DNA of 64,000 nucleotides from a virus, in IMG/VR virus record IMGVR_UViG_3300023174_003623, positions 1-64,000 of that record. One strand, written 5' to 3'. The position numbers and the translations under genes are program-made. How positions within the stretch are numbered: position 1 is the stretch's first letter; every line of letters starts with the position of its first letter. This document shows positions 14,921 to 21,177 of this stretch, in pieces. A model generated the notes under the pieces. The model had not been told where the DNA came from and did not search any database. It saw only the letters and a program-made list of their open reading frames with translations.

Positions 14921-15262
14921 AATAAATAATATTGTTGGTATGGTCGTATGAAGTAAAGGGAAGGTATTCTGGACGCGGGTGCGAATCCCGCCACCTCCAC
15001 CAAAAGCATATTGTAAATATGATGCTGTCGAAGCACACTGGTTCAGCAATCAATAAATGTTTCGTGAGTATACTTTTGATGGGGGTGACTAGATTCGACA
15101 GGGTAAGATACTGATACAGACGACTCGGTAGGCGATGACCGTAAATCAAGCAAAAAATATAAAAGCCAATGATGACTTTTACGGAGATTATGCACTAGCT
15201 GCATAATTCTTCTGGGGTTTCGCTAGCTGTCCTTATTACCCAATCAGCTAGCACTTTACACA
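14921..15262 (+). ncRNA. ssrA: Circularly permuted (two-piece) tmRNA
   Basis: The 3' acceptor part comes first: T arm GCGGGTGCGAATCCCGC and CACCTCC-A-CCA ending at 15002, with CCA encoded. A 78-base spacer follows, then the 5' part GGGGGTGACTAGATTCGACA from 15081. GGGGGTG (15081-15087) pairs with CACCTCC (14992-14998) as a 7-bp acceptor stem with a G3:U70 wobble, the alanine identity mark. The tag frame at 15150-15206 reads AKNIKANDDFYGDYALAA and stop. After it, GGGT, GCTAGCTG, ACCC and CAGCTAGC (15215-15252) form an H-type pseudoknot. This order is the permuted gene form, processed into two RNAs in the cell. It would rescue stalled ribosomes and tag products for proteolysis. Outer ends are approximate. 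Confidence 0.9.
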
Positions 15263-15288
15263 CAACATTCAAAGTTACAAATAAATTT

Positions 15289-15720
15289 ATGGAACCTCAC
15301 CTGAGAAAACGAAATCTAAAGATTTTAAGTTTTCTTTCTAAAGCAGCGGAAGCAGCAGACCATGTAGGCATTCGTGCTAAACTGGCTGCTGCTATTGTCA
15401 TTAGAAATGAAGTAATTGCAATAGGATTTAATCGACGTAAAACCCATCCATTTCAAGTCCAGTTTCAAACAAATGATAAACAAATATATCTTCATGCAGA
15501 GACTGATGCTATTAATAGAGCTTTAAAATATCTATCCAAAGATGAATTAAAAAAAGCAACTCTTTATGTTGCTAGGGTAAAATATTTGGATAATAAAAAT
15601 AAAAAAGCAGTATGGGCTGAAAGTAAACCTTGTATTGGATGTCAGAAAGCAATATTATCTTATGGAATTTCCAGTGTAATTCATACATGTAATGATGGTG
15701 AATATAATATTATTAGATAA
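15289..15720 (+). CDS. Cytidine/dCMP deaminase-like protein
   Basis: A 143-residue zinc deaminase of the cytidine/deoxycytidylate deaminase fold. HAETDAI holds the zinc-binding His and the proton-shuttling Glu, and PCIGC gives the two zinc-binding cysteines. It is shorter than T4 dCMP deaminase (193 residues). It could convert dCMP to dUMP, feeding the phage ThyX at 27263, but nucleoside or other substrates are possible. It starts 27 bases after the tmRNA and has no strong ribosome-binding site. Confidence 0.75.
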   Translation: MEPHLRKRNLKILSFLSKAAEAADHVGIRAKLAAAIVIRNEVIAIGFNRRKTHPFQVQFQTNDKQIYLHAETDAINRALKYLSKDELKKATLYVARVKYLDNKNKKAVWAESKPCIGCQKAILSYGISSVIHTCNDGEYNIIR

Positions 15721-15723
15721 ATA
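15716..15723 (+). promoter_or_regulatory. Possible late promoter (GATAAATA)
   Basis: GATAAATA overlaps the end of the deaminase gene and lies 27 bases before the ATG at 15751. It is a one-base variant of the T4-like late -10 element. Spacing equals that at 298-305. Chance occurrence cannot be excluded. Confidence 0.35.
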
Positions 15724-15750
15724 GAATTACATCTTTAAAGAGTAAACCCG

Positions 15751-16581
15751 ATGTTATCTTTCTTTAATTTTCTTTTAGAAGAATTAGATTTAACTGATAA
15801 TGATAAAAATAAATCAGATGCTATTGGAAAAGTTCATGAATTTCTTGTTCATAGAAATTTAGGTGGAAAGGCTACTCCACAAGAAAGATTAGCTCATAAA
15901 AAACATATACAATTTATAGGTAAACAACGTTATAATGCCGCTGTAATAAGAGCACAACATGCGTCAGATCATATTGAAAAACATCTTATAGGAAGAAAGA
16001 ATGTTGCTCGTGTGGAGAGAGTTTCTGGTACAGGTAACCCACAAGATCCATCAGATTTGCATATACACTTTGCTAATGGTAAAAAGATTGGTATTAGTTT
16101 AAAAACTACAGAAGGCGATTCTAAAGCAGTAAAACTTTCTAATCCCGGTCTTACTGCTGCGAATAGCATTCATGGAGAAAAAATTGAAAGAGGAGCCGAT
16201 ACTCAACAATATATGTGGGATATTGCACATAGAATTAATACAGGATTTAATGATGCTTCTCCAGAAGAAAAACATGACTATTTAAAAAAACATGTTTTTA
16301 GAGTACCAGACACCCATGAAGTAAATGGTGTACATACTATAAATCAAAATAAAATGCCAGCTACTGCACATTTTAGATATCATGAACATTTTACACCTTT
16401 AATTAAAGATACCGAAAATATTACAACAAAAAGAACTGGGTACACTGTTAATTTTTTTCATCCTTCATCAAAAACACCTGTTGTAACATTAAGAATAAAA
16501 CGTAAAGATGCTAGTCCAAGATCCTCAATTAAGGCTTTAGTTACTACCAATATTATTCCAAAATCTAATTATAAAAGATAA
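15751..16581 (+). CDS. Putative packaged protein with nuclease-like core
   Basis: A 276-residue protein. The start MLSFFNFLLEELD looks like the capsid-targeting leader of T4 internal proteins, with LEE as a possible gp21 cleavage point. Residues near 88-112 read DPSDLHIHF, then GKKIGISLKTTEG, which is the D-x(n)-(D/E)xK-like arrangement of PD-(D/E)XK nucleases with Ser in the usual acidic place. KLSNPGLTAANS follows. The rest is basic and His-rich. I infer a protein carried in the head and delivered with DNA, perhaps related to a nuclease fold, active or not. A candidate late promoter lies 27 bases upstream. Confidence 0.65.
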   Translation: MLSFFNFLLEELDLTDNDKNKSDAIGKVHEFLVHRNLGGKATPQERLAHKKHIQFIGKQRYNAAVIRAQHASDHIEKHLIGRKNVARVERVSGTGNPQDPSDLHIHFANGKKIGISLKTTEGDSKAVKLSNPGLTAANSIHGEKIERGADTQQYMWDIAHRINTGFNDASPEEKHDYLKKHVFRVPDTHEVNGVHTINQNKMPATAHFRYHEHFTPLIKDTENITTKRTGYTVNFFHPSSKTPVVTLRIKRKDASPRSSIKALVTTNIIPKSNYKR

Positions 16582-16624
16582 ATGATATGGCAAACAATAT
16601 AAAGGTCAAGGAAGATAATAACTA

Positions 16625-17968
16625 ATGGCACAATATAATTCGGCGAACGGTTCTCTCCAAACTCACAATCATACTTTATTTGAAGTCAATATGCTGGCTA
16701 CATCTGATGGTCAGCAAGTCTCGAACTACAATCCCTATCCTGTAAGACTTGGAGCATCTCAATCCGATGCTTTTGGAAGACTGAGAACTTCTGAACCATT
16801 TACTTTAGGTGATTATAAACACCTTTATGGAATAGATCCTAATTTCGTAGATAGTATTACTAACGGTGGAAGCATTCAATATTTGCATAATCAAGCATGT
16901 GCAAGATTAAGCACTACAAGTAATCCTTCTTCTTCTATAGTTCATCAGACTAAATTTTATCATCATTATATGCCGGGCAAAAGTCAATTAATTAAATCTA
17001 CATTTAATTTTTATGCTGCTACTACAAACGTTACAAAAAGAACAGGTTACTTTGATGATAATAATGGAATATATTTTGAACAAGCCGGAAATGGAACGTT
17101 AAGTTTTTGTATTAGATCTGATGTAAGTGGATCTATAAGTGATGATAGAAAAGTATCTCAAGCTAATTGGAACATTGATAAGTGTAATGGCACCGGTTCT
17201 TCTAAATTTAATTTAGATATAACTAAAACACAGATTTTTTTTACTGATTTTCAATGGCTTGGAGTTGGTAGAGTTCGTTGTGGATTTGTTCATAATGGTG
17301 ATATAATTATTGCTCATGAATTTTATACCAGCAATTTTTATGACACCGTTTACATGAGTAATCCAAATTTGCCAGTTCGTTGTGAAATACGAAATACTGG
17401 AGCGACTACCGGGGCTTATATGGATCAAATATGCTCTACTGTACTCTCAGAAGGAGGATATGTAGAATCTGGTCAAGATTGGGCAGTCTCATCCCCATCA
17501 CTTAGAACGCTTGCTTCTGGCGCTAGTCTACCAATCTTAGCAATAAGACTTAAGAATACGTTTAATACATATCCTAATCGAATAATTGCTCGTGCTGAGA
17601 ACATAAAATTAATAAGCACAGGTGAAAATATTAAACATCGATTAATTAAACTACCGAACGTTTCTGCGTTAACGGGTGGTAGTTGGACTGATGTTAAAAC
17701 AGGATCTAGTGCAGTTGAATATAATGCTACTGCAACTGCTTGGTCAGGTGGTGATGAAATAGACAATGGATTTGTAGTAGCAGGCACACAGGGTTCTCAG
17801 CATTCAGGTGGCGCTCCTAGTGCTAATATGCCTTCAACTGCAAAGAAGAATTACATAGTTCAAAATTTTGATAGTAATGATAGCGAAATTTATATAGTAG
17901 CAGTAACAAATATTGGTTCTGCCTCTACTAATGTTGGTGTCGGATTACAGTGGAGAGAAATTTACTAA
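16625..17968 (+). CDS. Virion structural protein (DAFGRLR type)
   Basis: A 447-residue protein. The N-terminus carries SQSDAFGRLRTSEPFTLGDYKH (residues 45-66 in part), a stretch found in many phage virion proteins. The remainder is rich in Ser, Thr, Gly and Asn, with beta-sandwich character and no membrane segment. Such proteins occur as head or tail surface or fibre components. It lies among putative packaged and fibre genes. The exact place in the virion cannot be given. Confidence 0.7.
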   Translation: MAQYNSANGSLQTHNHTLFEVNMLATSDGQQVSNYNPYPVRLGASQSDAFGRLRTSEPFTLGDYKHLYGIDPNFVDSITNGGSIQYLHNQACARLSTTSNPSSSIVHQTKFYHHYMPGKSQLIKSTFNFYAATTNVTKRTGYFDDNNGIYFEQAGNGTLSFCIRSDVSGSISDDRKVSQANWNIDKCNGTGSSKFNLDITKTQIFFTDFQWLGVGRVRCGFVHNGDIIIAHEFYTSNFYDTVYMSNPNLPVRCEIRNTGATTGAYMDQICSTVLSEGGYVESGQDWAVSSPSLRTLASGASLPILAIRLKNTFNTYPNRIIARAENIKLISTGENIKHRLIKLPNVSALTGGSWTDVKTGSSAVEYNATATAWSGGDEIDNGFVVAGTQGSQHSGGAPSANMPSTAKKNYIVQNFDSNDSEIYIVAVTNIGSASTNVGVGLQWREIY

Positions 17969-17997
17969 ATATATCAATTATATTTGGGTTTATTTAA

Positions 17998-18462
17998 ATG
18001 CTTAAATTTACAGATTTTATATTACAAGAAGTGCGTACTAGGGTAAAATATGCACCTTTACCACCAAAGGCAATTAAAAAACCACCGATTGAAAGAAGTA
18101 ATGTTTCACGAGTATTAGAAGTATTACGACAAAGAATATCTGCATTTAAAAATCATAGACGAGCTTTTCAAAGAAATCCAAATAAAAAACACAACAATAG
18201 AATATTAGGTTTATATGCGGGCGATATTAATCAAGATTTAAATGTTATATCAGAATCTTATGATTCTTTTAATATAGAAAAGCCAGCAGGATATGGTACC
18301 TTTCTAACTGCTGCTGATTTAGGAATTAAAATAAAAGCAGGATTTGCACATCATCCTTCAGTTGAAGAGGAATTACATAAAAGAATGCATTGTCAATGTG
18401 ATGATTGCCAAAATGAAAGAAAAAAACTTAAACATAAAATAAAGAGAAGCAATAATGATTAA
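17998..18462 (+). CDS. Unknown basic protein with head-leader-like start
   Basis: A 154-residue, strongly basic protein. MLKFTDFILQEV at the start is close in pattern to the leaders at 333 and 15751 and to T4 capsid-targeting sequences. Residues 20-70 are rich in Arg, Lys and Pro. Near the C-terminus HCQCDDCQNERKK contains a CxCxxC cluster that may bind metal. Its stop overlaps the start of the next small gene. A DNA-associated protein packaged in the head is a reasonable guess only. Confidence 0.65.
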   Translation: MLKFTDFILQEVRTRVKYAPLPPKAIKKPPIERSNVSRVLEVLRQRISAFKNHRRAFQRNPNKKHNNRILGLYAGDINQDLNVISESYDSFNIEKPAGYGTFLTAADLGIKIKAGFAHHPSVEEELHKRMHCQCDDCQNERKKLKHKIKRSNND

Positions 18463-18628
18463 AACAATGTTGTTAAATTTTTTTAATTTTAAAAAATCCG
18501 AAAAAATTAAAAAAGAAGAACTCGAAATTGTTAAAGTTGTAGAACCAACAATTAATAATGATTTTGTTATTAAAACTGAACCTAAAAAGAAAGGTCGAAA
18601 ACCTAAATTTAAAAGTGAAACAAAATGA
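18455..18628 (+). CDS. Small basic protein, unknown
   Basis: A 57-residue frame overlapping both neighbours: 8 bases with the gene before and ATGA with the Dps gene after. It begins MIKTMLLNFFNFKKS and ends in KKKGRKPKFKSETK, a Lys-rich tail that contains GRKP, similar to an AT-hook core. Tight overlap and the AT-rich coding pattern support translation. Its function is unknown. Confidence 0.6.
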   Translation: MIKTMLLNFFNFKKSEKIKKEELEIVKVVEPTINNDFVIKTEPKKKGRKPKFKSETK

Positions 18629-19068
18629 CATTTCTTATTGATTCTATTAAAATAGTATTAGCAAATAATTTTGCACTTTATCTAAAAGCACATTATTTTC
18701 ATTGGAATGTTGAAGGTCCAGACTTTGCACAAATGCATGGGTTTTTTGAAGATTTATATACCGATTTTTATAGTGCAATAGATCATTTTGCAGAAGAGAT
18801 AAGATCTTTGGATGCATATGCTCCGGGATCTTTTGAACGCTATATTGAACTTTCTGAAATTAAAGGTGAAGAAAACATTTTATCTGCGGTAGACATGTTA
18901 AAATCATTGCAAGCAGATAATCAAACAATGATTAGATCTTTATTACATGCATATTCATTAGCAGAAAATGATAAAGAACTCGGCCTTTCAAATTTTATTC
19001 AAGATAGAATTGACCAACATAAAAAACATGCTTGGATGATCAGATCATTTCTTAAGGGAAGAACATGA
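18625..19068 (+). CDS. dps: Dps-like ferritin protein
   Basis: A 147-residue protein of the Dps/bacterioferritin-like family. HYFHWNVEGPDFAQMHGFF and then DFYSAIDHFAEEIRSLD contain the His, Asp and Glu residues that form the inter-subunit ferroxidase site, in the expected spacing. Dps forms dodecameric shells that store iron, remove peroxide and may bind DNA. The N-terminal DNA-binding tail of E. coli Dps is absent, but a small Lys-rich protein is encoded just before it. In infection it may protect DNA from iron and peroxide damage. Confidence 0.9.
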   Translation: MTFLIDSIKIVLANNFALYLKAHYFHWNVEGPDFAQMHGFFEDLYTDFYSAIDHFAEEIRSLDAYAPGSFERYIELSEIKGEENILSAVDMLKSLQADNQTMIRSLLHAYSLAENDKELGLSNFIQDRIDQHKKHAWMIRSFLKGRT

Positions 19069-19691
19069 AAGATTATACATCTTTAGAGAACACTATTAGA
19101 AAAATGTCAAAAACCGTTCCAATGCTATCAGATGTGGAATGGAGATATTCTCGTTTATGCTCCACCATACGGAATATGTATGAACAGAAAAAGATTGAAA
19201 AAGACCAAAACGATCAAATAGGTGTTGGTTCATACATGACTAAACATTTTGAAATGAACCCTAAAGCTCAACTATTATATACAGATTTACCTAAAAATAC
19301 TAATCCAACTGCTGCTGAAAATGCAGCTATAAATCAAGATAAACTTTTTGCTATGGAGAAGGAAATTTTAGCAAAAGGTGAAGCTACTCCACAGGAATTG
19401 ACTCGCGCTAATGAATTAAAAGATTTAATAATGCATTTTGCAAAACAAATGAATTTAGAAAAAGAACATAGTTATCTAGATAAAAATATACAAAAAATTC
19501 AATCACTTGTAAAGAACGATTCTAATCAAGTTTCACCTAATGATATAGAAGCAACAATAGCTAAAAGATTTAAAAGTCCTCCAGCTAGAAGTACCCCAGA
19601 ACCAAAAGATATGGACATAGATTCTTCCAAGTTTCTTATTCGTAGAGATATGAAGGGTCAACGTAAATTAAAGATCATAGACGGAGATTAA
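19065..19691 (+). CDS. Unknown phage protein
   Basis: A 208-residue hydrophilic, probably helical protein without recognised motifs. It has long charged helices (for example residues 95-150) and a basic C-terminus (RRDMKGQRKLK). It overlaps the Dps gene by 4 bases and the next gene follows after 1 base, so it belongs to the same run of probable virion or core genes. Its function is not assigned. Confidence 0.65.
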   Translation: MKDYTSLENTIRKMSKTVPMLSDVEWRYSRLCSTIRNMYEQKKIEKDQNDQIGVGSYMTKHFEMNPKAQLLYTDLPKNTNPTAAENAAINQDKLFAMEKEILAKGEATPQELTRANELKDLIMHFAKQMNLEKEHSYLDKNIQKIQSLVKNDSNQVSPNDIEATIAKRFKSPPARSTPEPKDMDIDSSKFLIRRDMKGQRKLKIIDGD

Positions 19692-19692
19692 C

Positions 19693-20133
19693 ATGTCTAA
19701 ATTAAAAAATACTTATGGATTTTCTGATGAAATATTAAAGACTATACAAGATATCCATGTAAATGAAGCATCTTTATCTCCTAAGCAAAAAAAAATTGCT
19801 CAGTTAGCTGGAAATCCTGAAAAAATTGAAGCTGAAGATTTAACAAAACTTCGTACTAAACATAAGCATAAACATAAGCATAAACCGGTTCAAGAAGCTC
19901 GTACTGCCCTTGATAAGACATATCCTTATGGTGCAAATGATATGGCAACACTTGCGGTTCAAATAAGAGCTTTATTGAATTTTCTTTCTAGATCTGGTGT
20001 GCTTAAAAAAGCTATGCGAGAACATACAGAATTGGTGGAGGTTTATATTGGACAAGAAGTTACTGAAGATGATGTAAAAGCTATGAATAATCTTTTAACT
20101 ACAATTATAGAAGAGCTTCAACAGGTAAAATAG
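19693..20133 (+). CDS. Unknown phage protein with His-Lys run
   Basis: A 146-residue protein. LSPKQKKIAQLAGNPEKIE near residue 30 resembles a short unit seen in several T4-like phage proteins. Residues 55-65 form an alternating KHKHKHKHK run that may bind metal or nucleic acid. The C-terminal half is predicted helical. GGAG precedes the start. No function can be assigned. A core or scaffold role is a guess from the position only. Confidence 0.65.
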   Translation: MSKLKNTYGFSDEILKTIQDIHVNEASLSPKQKKIAQLAGNPEKIEAEDLTKLRTKHKHKHKHKPVQEARTALDKTYPYGANDMATLAVQIRALLNFLSRSGVLKKAMREHTELVEVYIGQEVTEDDVKAMNNLLTTIIEELQQVK

Positions 20134-20142
20134 GTTTAAAAA

Positions 20143-20355
20143 ATGCCTATAAATGCAAATACTATAATTGTAACTGGAAAAAATATTTCGATAAATGACT
20201 CTATACAGAATGACGGCAAATCATTTTCAGAACTACGGCAAATGGCAGAGACATTATCAGATATTAATAAAAGAAAACAGATTAAAATAGAAAATAGCAT
20301 AAATAGTAAGAAAACTTCTAGATATTTAGAAGATCTTATCAAAAAAGGAGACTAA
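20143..20355 (+). CDS. Small unknown protein
   Basis: A 70-residue hydrophilic protein, basic at the C-terminus (LEDLIKKGD). The minus-strand frame over the same bases is judged a shadow, because this frame is joined to its neighbours (9 bases after one gene, 1 base before the next) on the coding strand. There is no recognised motif. Confidence 0.55.
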   Translation: MPINANTIIVTGKNISINDSIQNDGKSFSELRQMAETLSDINKRKQIKIENSINSKKTSRYLEDLIKKGD

Positions 20356-20356
20356 A

Positions 20357-21163
20357 ATGTCACTCTGGAAAAACGACGATTCTGCTGCAAATTCAGTTTT
20401 AACAGCGGTTGCCTCATATAATGTTACAGCCAATTCTGTAACTCGTGGTCAATTTTTTGGTAATGTAACACCTGATGTATATGTTCGCGATGAAACAGTA
20501 GGCTTGTTTGGTGTAGATACTACTGAAATGAACGTATCAAACGGCGCATTAGTATCGTTCACTATTACGTTTCCCGGTTCAGGATATAGTGCTAATGCTA
20601 CTGTTACTGTTTCTGGAACTGGTACAGCAAACGCAAGGGCTTTAGCTAATGGTAGAATTGGTAATGTTAATGTTGTACTTGTTGGAAGTAATTATGTTAC
20701 TAAACCTACTGTAACAGTTGCTAATCCAACCGGACAAGCATTTAATGCATCATTAGTAAATGCTCCTAATGATTTTATTCCATATTCTCCTAATGTATTT
20801 GCAAATAGTGATGTAGTAACTTATCTAGTTGCTGCTGGTAATACTTCATTAACTAATCTAGCTAATAGCGGTGTTTATTTCATTACCGCAGCTAATGCTA
20901 CCGGTGTAAAACTTTCTAGCACACTTAATGGGCCTGTTATTGATTTAACGGCAGGTGTTAATGAAACTGGACACACTTTAACTGGGCAGGCTGCTAGGGC
21001 TGAAGCTGTAATTAGTGGTGTTGCTGGAAAAGGATTTCATGCTGGATGGGTAGTGCGTACAGTAGGTTCAGGTGGTCGTGCTGGTCGTATTCAATATGAA
21101 ACCCTTGTAGCTATGGGTTCAATGACTGGTGATGCTGAAAATACCATATTTAAGAATAGTTAA
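20357..21163 (+). CDS. Virion structural protein with baseplate-like module
   Basis: A 268-residue beta-rich protein behind a strong AAAGGAGA site. VSFTITFPGSGYSANATVTV is a Gly-Tyr beta repeat of the kind found in gp7 and gp8 here. Residues about 140-215 form a module (starting DFIPYSPNVFANSDVV, ending NETGHTL) that recurs three times in gp7. The C-terminus (GKGFHAGWVVRTVGSGGRAGRIQYE) resembles parts of decoration or fibre proteins of T4-like marine phages. It is probably on the virion surface. The exact role is unknown. Confidence 0.7.
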   Translation: MSLWKNDDSAANSVLTAVASYNVTANSVTRGQFFGNVTPDVYVRDETVGLFGVDTTEMNVSNGALVSFTITFPGSGYSANATVTVSGTGTANARALANGRIGNVNVVLVGSNYVTKPTVTVANPTGQAFNASLVNAPNDFIPYSPNVFANSDVVTYLVAAGNTSLTNLANSGVYFITAANATGVKLSSTLNGPVIDLTAGVNETGHTLTGQAARAEAVISGVAGKGFHAGWVVRTVGSGGRAGRIQYETLVAMGSMTGDAENTIFKNS

Positions 21164-21177
21164 TTGAGATAATTTAA

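Noticed and set aside
14776-15149. Frames of 60-86 residues over the terminator and tmRNA
   Set aside because: They cross RNA structures with strong pairing and have no start signals. The tmRNA explains the sequence.
16587-16625. A 12-codon frame ending at the start of the 16625 gene
   Set aside because: It could be a leader peptide, but it has no good ribosome-binding site and nothing else supports it.
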